From positions 2,666,001-2,730,000 of the forward strand of contig NZ_CP032514.1 of the NCBI RefSeq assembly GCF_003606385.1: a stretch of DNA of 64,000 bases, read 5' to 3'. The notes under the pieces were generated by a model. That model saw only the letters and a program-made list of their open reading frames with translations, was not told where the DNA came from and ran no database searches. The position numbers were made by a program, and so were the translations under genes. The first letter of the stretch is position 1; every line of letters begins with the position of its first letter. The DNA is from Actinomyces lilanjuaniae (GTDB lineage Bacteria > Actinomycetota > Actinomycetes > Actinomycetales > Actinomycetaceae). Of the stretch, positions 47,010-55,312 are shown piece by piece.

Positions 47010-49268
47010 ATGCAGCAGCCCGATCCGCAGTCCCGCCCCGCCGAGCAGGCTCGTCCCCGCCGTATCGAGTTCCACTCCGCCTATGACCAGGGGTTCGCGC
47101 GCGTGGCAGCGGTCACCCTGCCCGTCGTGCCCGCGGACCCCGCAGCCAACGCCGCCGCCGTCATCGAGCAGGCTCGGCAGCTGTCCGGGCAGGGCGTGTG
47201 CCTGGCGGCCTTCCCCGAGCTCGGCCTCAGCGGCTACGCCATTGACGACCTCCTCCTCCAGGACGTCGTGGAGGAGGAGGTGCTCGCAGCCATTGAGGCG
47301 GTGCGTGCCGCCAGCCAGGACCTCCTGCCCGCCCTGGTGGTGGGCGCGCCCCTGCGCGCCCACGGCACGCTCTACAACTGCGCCGTAGTCATCCAGGGCG
47401 GCTGCGTGCGCGGGGTTGTCCCCAAGTCCTACCTGCCCACCTACCGCGAGCTCTACGAGAGGCGCCACTTCACCCCCGGAGACACCATCAGCGCCCGGAC
47501 CTCCCACCTGCACCTGCCCGGCGTAAGCCCGGGGCCGCACCAGGAGCGGCCGGGAGCCGGGGCAGGGGGCCAGGCGGAGGAGCACGGCGAGGACCACACG
47601 GCCCGGCTTCCCGGCGTGCTCGTGCCCTTCGGCCCCGACCTCCTCTTCGACGTGCGTGACGTGGAAGGCCTGGTCTTCCACGTCGAGGTCTGCGAGGACA
47701 CCTGGGTGCCGGTCCCGCCCTCGTCGCTGGCGGCGCTGGCGGGAGCCACCGTCCTGGTCAGTATCGCCAGCTCCCCGGTCACCGTGGGGCGCTCGCGGGA
47801 GCGCCGCGCGCTGGTGTGCTCCTCCTCCGCCCGTAACCTGGCCGCCTGCGTCTACGCAGCCGCCGGGCAGGGGGAGTCCTCCACAGACCTGGCCTGGGAC
47901 GGCCAGACTCTCGTCTGTGAGGCCGGTGCGCTCCTGGGGGAGGGTGAGCGCTTCCCGGACGGCCCGCGCGCCACGGTCGCCGACGTCGATATCGAGGGGC
48001 TGCGCGCCCAGCGGCTGCGGCAGGGGACCTTCCGGGACAACGCCGTGACCTTCTCCCAGGCGGTGCCCGGCGGCGGGCAGGGCGTCCAGGCCGCACCCGT
48101 GGGGGACCCGTCACGCTTCACCACCGTGGTCATCGGCGAGGAGGACCTGGCCGCCCCGCGTACGGACATCGGCCTGAGGCGGGTCGTGGACCGCTTCCCC
48201 TTCGTCCCCTCCGACCCTGACCGCCTCGCCCAGGACTGCCAGGAGGCCTACTCCATCCAGGTCGCCGCCCTGGAACAGCGGCTGCGGGCGATCGGGTCCC
48301 CACGCCTGGTGGTTGGCGTCTCCGGGGGGCTGGACTCCACCCACACCCTCATCGTGGCCGCCCGGGCCATGGACCGGCTGAGGCGCCCCCGCTCCGACAT
48401 CCTGGCCTTCACTATGCCCGGCTTCGGCACCACCCCGGGCACCCGCAGCAACGCCGAGGCCCTGGCGCTCGGTCTGGGGTGCCACTTCGAGGAGCTGGAC
48501 ATCCGGCCCACCGCCACCCGGATGCTGGCGGAGATCGGCCACCCCTACGCCAGCGGTGACAGGTCCCCCCGGGCCTACGACGTCACCTTCGAGAACGTCC
48601 AGGCAGGCCTGCGCACCGACTTCCTGTTCCGCATCGCCGGGGAGCGCGGCGGCATCGTTCTAGGCACGGGGGACCTCTCCGAGCTGGCCCTGGGGTGGTG
48701 CACCTTCGGGGTGGGCGACCACATGGCCCACTACGGGGTCAACGCGGGCGTGCCCAAGACCCTCATCCAGCATCTCGTCCGCTGGGTGGCCGCTGAGGGC
48801 CTCTTCGGCGAGGACGTCAGCCAGGTGCTGGCCTCCGTCCTGTCCACGGAGATCAGCCCCGAGCTGGTCCCGGCGACCCAGGCGGACCCGGTCCAGTCCA
48901 CCCAGGCCCGGATCGGTCCCTACGCCCTCCAGGACTTCACCCTGTGGCACGTGCTGAGCCACGGCTCACGCCCCTCGCGGATCGCCTTCCTGGCGGAGAA
49001 GGCCTGGGCCCACGCCGAGGAGGGCAGGTGGCCCCCGGGACTACCGGAGGCGGAGAAGACCTCCTACCGCCTGCCTGAGATCCGCCAGTGGCTGGAGGTG
49101 TTCTACCGCCGCTTCTTCTCCAGCCAGTTCAAGCGCTCCACCCTGCCCAACGGCCCCAAGGTCGTGGCAGGCGGGTCACTGTCGCCCCGGGGGGACTGGC
49201 GCATGCCCTCGGACGTGGCCGCTACTGCGTGGCTGGCAGAGCTGGAGCGCAACGTCCCGCAGGAGTGA
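47010..49268 (+). CDS. nadE: Glutamine-dependent NAD+ synthetase
   Basis: This 752-residue protein has an N-terminal nitrilase-type glutaminase with triad Glu in FPELGLSGYA (about 70), Lys in VPKSYLPTYRELYE (about 139) and Cys in VCEDTWVP (about 227). It is fused to an NAD synthetase domain with PP-loop GVSGGLDST (about 437), then GTGDLSELALGWCTFGVGDHM. It amidates deamido-NAD using glutamine, the final step of NAD synthesis, as the mycobacterial NadE does. A Gly/His/Glu-rich insertion near 175-200 (PGPHQERPGAGAGG) lies in the glutaminase domain. ATG 47010 gives MQQPDPQSRPAEQ. Confidence 0.96.
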   Translation: MQQPDPQSRPAEQARPRRIEFHSAYDQGFARVAAVTLPVVPADPAANAAAVIEQARQLSGQGVCLAAFPELGLSGYAIDDLLLQDVVEEEVLAAIEAVRAASQDLLPALVVGAPLRAHGTLYNCAVVIQGGCVRGVVPKSYLPTYRELYERRHFTPGDTISARTSHLHLPGVSPGPHQERPGAGAGGQAEEHGEDHTARLPGVLVPFGPDLLFDVRDVEGLVFHVEVCEDTWVPVPPSSLAALAGATVLVSIASSPVTVGRSRERRALVCSSSARNLAACVYAAAGQGESSTDLAWDGQTLVCEAGALLGEGERFPDGPRATVADVDIEGLRAQRLRQGTFRDNAVTFSQAVPGGGQGVQAAPVGDPSRFTTVVIGEEDLAAPRTDIGLRRVVDRFPFVPSDPDRLAQDCQEAYSIQVAALEQRLRAIGSPRLVVGVSGGLDSTHTLIVAARAMDRLRRPRSDILAFTMPGFGTTPGTRSNAEALALGLGCHFEELDIRPTATRMLAEIGHPYASGDRSPRAYDVTFENVQAGLRTDFLFRIAGERGGIVLGTGDLSELALGWCTFGVGDHMAHYGVNAGVPKTLIQHLVRWVAAEGLFGEDVSQVLASVLSTEISPELVPATQADPVQSTQARIGPYALQDFTLWHVLSHGSRPSRIAFLAEKAWAHAEEGRWPPGLPEAEKTSYRLPEIRQWLEVFYRRFFSSQFKRSTLPNGPKVVAGGSLSPRGDWRMPSDVAATAWLAELERNVPQE

Positions 49269-49447
49269 CGCCCTGGCTCGCTCCCGGGGCTCCTGCGGCC
49301 CGCAGGAGGGCGGCAGGCGAGGGCCAGAAGCGGTGACCCGTCCCGCAGCGACCTGTGCCTGGACAGCACGCGCCCCTGCGGTGGCTGACAGGAGGAGACT
49401 GGCTGAGAATAGAACCAGCAGGGCTGAGACTACGCTAGGGAGCCGCA

Positions 49448-50221
49448 GTGACCAGACTTCTCGTGACCGACCTGGACGCCACGATCGTCTTTGACCGCCA
49501 GGTGGGGGCCGCCGACCGCGCCGCCATGGAGCGCTGGCGGCAGGCAGGCAACCTGCTGGTCGTGGACACCGGCAAGTCCGTCGTCGCCACCCGGGACGTC
49601 CTGGAGCCCTGCGGGGTCGACTTTGACTACGGCGTCGTCTTCACCGGGGCTGTCCTGGTGGACGGCGGCTACCAGGTGCTCTCCGCGCGCTTCATCCCCG
49701 ACGGCGTGGCCCACGAGGTCGTCTCCACGTTCATGGAGTGGCCGGGGGTCACAGTCTTCGCCACCACCATCAAGGCCGACCACATCCTGGCCCAGGGCGG
49801 GGGGACCTCCTCCGTCCTGCCCGTCTACAGCCCAATGACCCTCCAGGAGATGGCCGCCCACCAGTTCATCGGGGTGCCGATGCGCGTGCCCGACGACGCC
49901 CGGCGTGAGGCCGTCAGGACTGAGGTCGCCCGACGCTGGGGCGGGATCCTGGAGTGCCACCGCAACCAGGACTTCCTGGACCTCGTCCCGGCCGGCTCCT
50001 CCAAGGGCAGCGGGCTCAGGCAGCTCCTGTCCGGCCCCCTGGCTGGCCAGGAGCTGGAGGTGTGGACCGTCGGGGACTCCTGGAACGACCTCGACATGCA
50101 CGCGCAGGCCGACCACGCCGTCGCCCTGCCCTGGTCGCCCCCGGAGGTAGTACGAGCCTGCGAGCGCACCGCCACCTCCATGGCCGAGCTCATCGACTCC
50201 CTCCTGGAGGGAGAGTCCTAG
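49448..50221 (+). CDS. HAD-IIB (Cof/sucrose-phosphatase-like) hydrolase
   Basis: This 257-residue protein has motif I LLVTDLDATIVFD with DxDxT nucleophile and acid, motif II VVDTGKS, a C2-type cap (about 80-190), motif III Lys in AGSSKGSGL and motif IV TVGDSWNDLDM with the metal-binding Asp pair. Such enzymes dephosphorylate sugar phosphates or flavin/pyridoxal phosphates, and the target here is unknown. GTG 49448 follows AGGGAG. The gene follows nadE by 179 bp on the same strand, and that gap shows no other gene. Confidence 0.88.
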   Translation: MTRLLVTDLDATIVFDRQVGAADRAAMERWRQAGNLLVVDTGKSVVATRDVLEPCGVDFDYGVVFTGAVLVDGGYQVLSARFIPDGVAHEVVSTFMEWPGVTVFATTIKADHILAQGGGTSSVLPVYSPMTLQEMAAHQFIGVPMRVPDDARREAVRTEVARRWGGILECHRNQDFLDLVPAGSSKGSGLRQLLSGPLAGQELEVWTVGDSWNDLDMHAQADHAVALPWSPPEVVRACERTATSMAELIDSLLEGES

Positions 50222-50250
50222 CCACTCGTCGTAGCCACTCGTAGCCACTC
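50219..50250 (+). repeat. Tandem TAGCCACTC units over the HAD stop codon
   Basis: TAGCCACTCGTCG, TAGCCACTCG and TAGCCACTC follow directly after one another. The first TAG is the stop of the HAD-IIB gene, so the repeats reiterate the stop region. Confidence 0.75.
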
Positions 50251-50319
50251 ATCGGCCCCTTGCGGCGCAGGAGCCGTAGCCGCCGCCCAGCAGCCGCGCC
50301 GCCGGGTAGCCGAGCACCC

Positions 50320-50766
50320 TCAGTCCCGGGCGTAGCGGTAGACGTTGGTCTCCCGCAGCGAGAACCCCGCACGGCGGTAGAGGCGGTTGGCCGCCTCACG
50401 GGTGGGACGGGAGGTGAGGTCCACGGTGCGCGCACCCAGCCCGGCGGCGTGCTCGACAGCAGCCTCCACCAGGGCCTGCCCGGCTCCCTGGCCCCGGGCG
50501 TCGGCATCGACGACGACGTCCTCGACCCAGGCGCGCAGCCCGGTAGGGATGGTGAAGGTGGCCAGGGTCAGCATCCCCAGGATGGGCGCAGGCTCCTGCT
50601 CCTGGGTGTCGGGGCGGAAGACGAAGAGGTAGACACCCTCCTGGGCCACCAGGGCCTCGCACTGCTCGGCTGTCAGTGCCGGGGCGCTGCGGGACAGCTG
50701 GGGGATGAGCCTCTCCATGGCCTCGACGACCTCCGGGCCGGAGGCGGTGACGAGCTCGACGGACAT
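50320..50766 (-). CDS. GNAT-family N-acetyltransferase
   Basis: This 148-residue protein is a single GNAT domain. Beta-4 with WVEDVVVDADARGQGAGQALVEAAVEHA contains the acetyl-CoA pyrophosphate-binding motif A (R/Q-x2-G-x-G/A). The C-terminal ANRLYRRAGFSLRETNVYRY is typical motif B. The acceptor substrate cannot be deduced. ATG 50766 has the perfect site CCAGGAGGAAAAC. The gene is flanked by convergent (HAD-IIB) and divergent (PAS protein) neighbours, so it is monocistronic. Confidence 0.9.
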   Translation of the reverse strand: MSVELVTASGPEVVEAMERLIPQLSRSAPALTAEQCEALVAQEGVYLFVFRPDTQEQEPAPILGMLTLATFTIPTGLRAWVEDVVVDADARGQGAGQALVEAAVEHAAGLGARTVDLTSRPTREAANRLYRRAGFSLRETNVYRYARD

Positions 50767-50921
50767 GTTTTCCTCCTGGGTGGGCAGGCAACGTGACGTG
50801 GTGAGCCTACATCCTGCCGTGTCTACCCTGTCTGCACTGTCGTGCCTGCTGGTCCTCAGCAGGATAGCCTAGGCGGTGTCCCGGACGCCGCCGGGCCTGG
50901 CTGCTACCCGGAAGGCTGCTC

Positions 50922-52376
50922 ATGGTCGAGTACCCATCGTCGCGCGACTCCTGTGACCCCCCTGGTGACCCCTCTGGCGTCGAGCACCTCTTCGGCGCCG
51001 ACGAGCTCTTCTTCTCCACCACGGACTCCCGGGGCCGTATCCGCCGGGCAAACGCTATCTTCATGAGACTGTCAGGCTACCCGCGCGGCAGCCTGGTGGG
51101 ACAGCCCCACAGCATCGTGCGCCACGCTGACATGCCTGCAGGCCTGTTCCGCTCCGTGTGGGACAGTATCGAGGCTGGCTACGCCGCCACCGCCTACATC
51201 ACCAACCGCTCCTGCGACGGTGGCCGCTACCGGGTGCTGGCCACGATCGTCCCCTCTGGGGACGGGTACCTGTCGGTGCGGACCCTGCCGATGCTCACGG
51301 GGCTGCGTGACCGTATGGAGGAGGTCTACGAGCGGGTCCGTGAGGTCGAGTCCGCCTCGGCCGCGGCAGGCTCGACGCGTCGCCAGGTCGCGGCGGCGGG
51401 CAACTCGGCTCTTCTGGCCGAGCTGCGTGGGCTTGGCTATGCCGACGCCGTCAGCTTCACCCGGCAGGTCCTGCCCGAGGAGGTCGCTGCGCTAGTGGCC
51501 AGCGGCGTGGGTATCCCCGACCGGCCCGGTGCCACGGGGCCGGTCGGCCGGGTCCTGACGGCCATGAACGCGGTGGAGGAGGAGACCTCCGGCCTGGTAG
51601 GTGTCCTTGAGGAGGGCAGGAGTCTGGTGGAGGTACTGGGACGCAGGGCTGACCAGATCGACCGGCTCTCTCAGCGCCTAGGGGAGCTGCGCCAGGCCCT
51701 GCGCCGCCTGGGGGAGGAGTCCCAGGAGCAGGCCAGTGCGCCCCAGCCAGCCCAGGGCGGCCAGACCTGGCGCGAGGTGGACGCCCTGGTCCTGGAGTGC
51801 GCCGAGCAGCTGCGTCCGCTGCACGGTCAGGTTGAGGAGCTGCGTGGCGACATCGACTCGGTGCGCTTCGCCATCGCGCTCATGCGCCTGCACAATCTGG
51901 CTGCCGGCTTCTTCGCCCTCCAGCTCCTGGAGGGCGACGACGAGCTGGGCGCCAACGACGCCGTGGGCTCCCTGGTCGAGCTGTGCACCGCCCTGGAGGC
52001 CGGGGCGGCGTCGCTGACGCGGCGGCTCGACCTCCTGTCCGCCCGCAGCGACCTGGTAGCCGAGGAGCTTGAGGCGGTGGCCGGCTCGCTCGCTGCGACC
52101 ACAGCACCCCTGGCAGAGCTGCTGCGGGCAGCAGGTAGCACCATCGGGCCGGACGGGAGCGGGACCGCTGCCCCAGGAGGGTATGACGGGGACAACGAGG
52201 ACGACGGGGACGCTGTGGCTGCCGTGCGCGCCCTGGCAGGTGACGGGTTCCCTCAGGCGCGCGACCTCGCGGACCTGGCGGGCCGGGTACGCGACCTGGA
52301 CCTGCCCTACCAGGAGGAGCGAGTCGATGCCCGTCTGGAGGAGGTTCGTGCCGCCCTGGCCGAGCTGGGGGCCTGA
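50922..52376 (+). CDS. Aer-type PAS-domain protein with long helical C-terminus
   Basis: This 484-residue protein has a PAS domain of the Aer type at residues 25-125: FFSTTDSRGRIRRANAIFMRLSGYPRGSLVGQP, HSIVRHADMP and VWDSIEAG. A roughly 350-residue helical region rich in Glu/Leu/Ala (YERVREVESASAAAG, QIDRLSQRLGELRQALRRLG) follows. No kinase, cyclase, methyl-accepting hairpin or TM segment is recognisable, so the output is unknown. Aer-like PAS domains bind FAD or haem in chemotaxis receptors; here no motility genes are in view. ATG 50922 has GGAAGG upstream. Its 3' end overlaps the convergent RlmC frame by 70 bases. Confidence 0.8.
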   Translation: MVEYPSSRDSCDPPGDPSGVEHLFGADELFFSTTDSRGRIRRANAIFMRLSGYPRGSLVGQPHSIVRHADMPAGLFRSVWDSIEAGYAATAYITNRSCDGGRYRVLATIVPSGDGYLSVRTLPMLTGLRDRMEEVYERVREVESASAAAGSTRRQVAAAGNSALLAELRGLGYADAVSFTRQVLPEEVAALVASGVGIPDRPGATGPVGRVLTAMNAVEEETSGLVGVLEEGRSLVEVLGRRADQIDRLSQRLGELRQALRRLGEESQEQASAPQPAQGGQTWREVDALVLECAEQLRPLHGQVEELRGDIDSVRFAIALMRLHNLAAGFFALQLLEGDDELGANDAVGSLVELCTALEAGAASLTRRLDLLSARSDLVAEELEAVAGSLAATTAPLAELLRAAGSTIGPDGSGTAAPGGYDGDNEDDGDAVAAVRALAGDGFPQARDLADLAGRVRDLDLPYQEERVDARLEEVRAALAELGA

Positions 52377-53695
52377 GCCCGGATGCTGGGAGCCTGGGCT
52401 GGGCTGGGGCATGAGCCCGGGCTAGCCTGAGTCCGAGCCAGCTCGACCAGCACCTCGGCGTGGTCAGTGTGGGGGAACATGTCGAACAGGCGGGCGCGCC
52501 GCACGCGCAGGGACGGCATCTGCCCCAGGTCGGCTGCCAGGCTCGCCGGGCTGCAGGAGGAGTAGAGCACACGGGGCACGCCGCAGGCCTCAATGCGCCG
52601 GGCCAGGTCGGGGCCGAGGCCGCGCCGGGGAGGGTTGACCACCAGCAGGTGCGAGCCCTCGCCTTCGGCGGCGGGTCCCTCCAGCAGGTCCAGGGCGCGG
52701 GCGTCACCGGAGTCAAACCGCACCGTGCCCGGGTCCAGCCGCATGAGCCTGGCCGAGTCGCGCGCCCCGCTGACGGCCGCCTCGGAGACCTCCACCCCCT
52801 GGACCCGGCGCCCAGGCCCGGCCAGCGCCAGGGCAAACCCGCCGACCCCGCAGAACAGGTCCTGGACACGGGCTGGGGGCTGCCCGGCTGCCCCGCCCGG
52901 CCCGATGTCCTCGGCCCAGTCGCGCGCCGTGGCGTACAGGGTCTGGGCCACAGCGGTGTTGGTCTGGAAGAAGGAGCGCGGGGGCAGATGGAGCAGCAGC
53001 TCGTGGGGGCGGGCCTGGCCGCCCGGCGCGTCGCTGCCCGACGGGCGGGCCTGAGCCGCCGTGGCTCCCGGTGGTGGCAGCCGCAGGCGCATGAGAAGGC
53101 GGTCCTCCTCAGTCAGCACTATCTCGTCAGGCCCCTCAATGACCGCCTGGTGCACCGGCTGGATGTTGACGCTGGCCACCGCCAGCTGGGGCAGCCGACG
53201 GCGCAGGTCCGGCAGGGCGTCACGCAGGTCGCTGACGTGGCGGGAGGATCGCAGGACAAAGCGGACCATAAGGTCCTCGTCGGGCGAGGCCGTCACCAGG
53301 ACGTGCTTGAGCTCCCCGCGGCGCCCGGGGACATCGTAGGGGGCGATCCCCGTGCCAGTCACCAGATCCGCCAGGACGGGCAGGGCGTCGCGGACGGCGG
53401 GCACGTGCAGGGGGCAGGACCTCAAGTCGGTGCCGCGGCCGACGGCGTCGAGGATTCCCAGGGTGGGGTGGCGCGAGGTCCCGGCCACCACCATCTTGGC
53501 CTTGTTGCGGAAGTGGGTGGGGCTGCTGGGGCAGGGTGGCTGCCACGCGCCAGCGGGAACGTAGTCCTTCAGCAGAGCGGCCACCCGGGCCTGCTTGGCC
53601 TCCAGCTGGTCTCCCGGTGGCGTGTCCAGATGGGGGCAGGAGCCGCACCGGCCCTCGTCGTGGAGCACGCACAGTGACGGCTGGTGTCTCACCAT
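52307..53695 (-). CDS. rlmC: 23S rRNA (uracil-C5)-methyltransferase, RlmC type
   Basis: This 462-residue protein begins with the Fe-S cysteine pattern C-x7-C-x2-C (LCVLHDEGRCGSCPHL) diagnostic of RlmC, and a fourth Cys appears in LRSCPLHV. The SAM-binding region has QDLFCGVGGFALALAG and VVNPPRRGL. The catalytic Cys is in YSSCSPASLAADLG. It methylates a uracil in 23S rRNA. The last 40 residues are low-complexity (SPAQAPSIRAQAPSSARAA) and overlap the PAS gene, so the true stop may have been lost upstream by a base error. ATG 53695 follows GAGGAAATT. Confidence 0.88.
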   Translation of the reverse strand: MVRHQPSLCVLHDEGRCGSCPHLDTPPGDQLEAKQARVAALLKDYVPAGAWQPPCPSSPTHFRNKAKMVVAGTSRHPTLGILDAVGRGTDLRSCPLHVPAVRDALPVLADLVTGTGIAPYDVPGRRGELKHVLVTASPDEDLMVRFVLRSSRHVSDLRDALPDLRRRLPQLAVASVNIQPVHQAVIEGPDEIVLTEEDRLLMRLRLPPPGATAAQARPSGSDAPGGQARPHELLLHLPPRSFFQTNTAVAQTLYATARDWAEDIGPGGAAGQPPARVQDLFCGVGGFALALAGPGRRVQGVEVSEAAVSGARDSARLMRLDPGTVRFDSGDARALDLLEGPAAEGEGSHLLVVNPPRRGLGPDLARRIEACGVPRVLYSSCSPASLAADLGQMPSLRVRRARLFDMFPHTDHAEVLVELARTQASPGSCPSPAQAPSIRAQAPSSARAARTSSRRASTRSSW

Positions 53696-53702
53696 AATTT
53701 CC

Positions 53703-53981
53703 TCAGCGTCCTTCTGGGTGTCCCCCCGGCCTCGCAGCGAGCCAGCGCTCCCGGTAGCCGGTCTCGTGGAGGTTCCAGATACGAGCAGGCACACCGGTGA
53801 CCTCCTCAAGCCGCAGCGCCATCTCGCGGCTGAGCGGGACCTCCCCGTGAAGAATCCTGCTCACGTGCCTGCGGCTCACACCGAGCCTGCGGGAGAGCTC
53901 GGCGGCGCTGACCCCCTGGTCCTCCATCCACTCCTCGACAAAGTCGCCGGTAGGCACGACGTAGTTGGGACGCTGAGTCAA
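53703..53981 (-). CDS. HigA-like XRE transcriptional regulator
   Basis: This 92-residue protein starts with TTG (53981) behind GAGGAGAACAG. PTGDFVEEWMEDQGVSAAELSRRLGVS is the HigA/ImmA-leader type of helix-turn-helix entry. The recognition region is SRRHVSRILHGEVPLS, followed by EMALRLEEVTGVPARIWNLHE. No toxin gene lies next to it, and no metalloprotease domain follows. It is therefore either an orphan antitoxin-like repressor or a truncated XRE-ImmA protein. It ends seven bases before rlmC and is probably cotranscribed with it. Confidence 0.85.
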   Translation of the reverse strand: MTQRPNYVVPTGDFVEEWMEDQGVSAAELSRRLGVSRRHVSRILHGEVPLSREMALRLEEVTGVPARIWNLHETGYRERWLAARPGGHPEGR

Positions 53982-54040
53982 GACTGTTCTCCTCGGGGAC
54001 GACGAGCCCTCGGCTGGCGCTGAGCCGAGCAGGTCACACT

Positions 54041-54062
54041 AGATAGCGATCCAGATAGCGGA
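54041..54062 (-). promoter_or_regulatory. Direct repeats in the promoter of the XRE gene
   Basis: AGATAGCGAT (54041-54050) and AGATAGCGGAT (54053-54063) repeat at a 12-base period. On the minus strand TTAGAT and TATCTA are 16 bases apart and bracket the repeats, so the repeats would lie inside the promoter of the XRE gene, as expected for an autoregulatory operator. This rests on spacing and symmetry only. Confidence 0.45.
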
Positions 54063-54146
54063 TCTAAGCGTACGTACCAGGTATTCGCAACTACGCCCCG
54101 GGTGGGTGGGACTGCTGTTCCTCGTTGGGGCGGCTGGGTCCCACAG

Positions 54147-54219
54147 AGCCGCTTGTCGGACTCGAACCGACGACCTGCTGTTTACAAGACAGCTGCTCTA
54201 CCAGCTGAGCTAAAGCGGC
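54147..54219 (-). tRNA. tRNA-Thr (anticodon TGT)
   Basis: The minus-strand sequence folds as a cloverleaf with acceptor stem GCCGCTT/AAGCGGC and T discriminator. The D-arm is AGCTCAGCTGG and the T-arm GGTTCGAGTCC. The anticodon stem GCTGT/ACAGC encloses loop CTTGTAA, giving anticodon TGT, which reads ACA. No CCA is encoded. The gap 54220-54474 to the TetR gene shows no other gene. Confidence 0.95.
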
Positions 54220-54474
54220 GGGCGCCTGGTGGCGCAGGACAGTCTGTCACAGGCTGCCCCGCAGGGGAAGCGGCGCTCCGTGAGCCGCCGGGATGCTCCC
54301 CCAGCCCTCGGGGTCCAGGGGTGGGCCGTGGGTCCCAGAACACATCGGGTGCACGCTGCCTCCTCAAGGCCAGCGCCCCTGGTTCTGGATTCTGCTTGCT
54401 GGGGCTTGGTGGGCGGTACACCGCCGACGTACCGGCGCCAGGACCTAGCGTCTTCTCTCAGGGCGACCGTTTCC

Positions 54475-55155
54475 TCAGCGCGCCCACCGCGCCCGCAGAG
54501 AGTTCGCGTACAGGCGCAGCTCGTCCACCACCGTGGTCTCCAGCACGTCGGTGGCCGCGCTGCCCGGCGTCGTCGAGCACAGCCACTGGAGCTGGAGGCC
54601 GTCGGACAGGGCGACGAGCGTGCGCGCCACCAGCCGGGAGGGCATCTGCGGGTCCACGGTGCCAGCCTGCTTGCCCGCCTCGAAGCAGGCCTCAAAGAGC
54701 CCCACGGCGCTGCCCAGGTGGGCGGCCATCCAGGCGTGGGCCGGGTGGCTGGCGTCCAGGACCGACACCGAGGTCGCCGTGTAGATCGCGGCCAGCTCGC
54801 GGGACTGAGCGCTGCGGTGCAGGAGGTCGATGTAGCGCTCCAGCTGGTGCCAGGGGTCGGCCGACCCCTCGGCCTGGGCCAGGAAGTCAGCAACGTCGCG
54901 CTGGTCCCGGCGCTCCAGGACCCTGGTGAACAGCTCCTCCTTGGAGGAGAAGTGGTGGAGGACACCCGCCTTGGAGATGTCGGCAGCCGCGGCGACATCG
55001 GCCAGGGAGGTGCCCGCGTAGCCGCGGGAGCCGAACAGCGTGACGGCCTCGGTGAGGATGCGCTCGCGCTTGTCCTCGCTGCCGGCCTTGGGCCTGCCGG
55101 GACCGCGCCTGCGTGAGGGACCCGCCTCGCCAGGAGGGGTGTCTGGGCTGCTCAT
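54475..55155 (-). CDS. TetR-family transcriptional regulator
   Basis: This 226-residue protein has a disordered basic leader (PSRRRGPGRPKAGSEDKRERIL). The TetR_N helix-turn-helix follows: LTEAVTLFGSRGYAGTSLADVAAAADISKAGVLHHFSSKEELF. The C-terminal ligand domain is helical (FEACFEAGKQAGTVD, ALSDGLQLQWL). The ligand is unknown. The nearest divergent target is the lipoprotein gene 157 bp away. ATG 55155 was chosen with GCAGGT upstream; a 12-codon extension is possible. Confidence 0.92.
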   Translation of the reverse strand: MSSPDTPPGEAGPSRRRGPGRPKAGSEDKRERILTEAVTLFGSRGYAGTSLADVAAAADISKAGVLHHFSSKEELFTRVLERRDQRDVADFLAQAEGSADPWHQLERYIDLLHRSAQSRELAAIYTATSVSVLDASHPAHAWMAAHLGSAVGLFEACFEAGKQAGTVDPQMPSRLVARTLVALSDGLQLQWLCSTTPGSAATDVLETTVVDELRLYANSLRARWAR

Positions 55156-55312
55156 ACCTGCATCATGGCACTGCTGGCCCTGGTGCGGCACCTCCGACCC
55201 CGCTTACCTTTGTGACAGTGTTCCCGTGACAGGAACGTGATCCTGGTATAGGTTTGGTCCTGGTCCCGGCGCAGACGCCGGTCCTCGCACTGCCAGCCCG
55301 AGGGAGGCCCAG

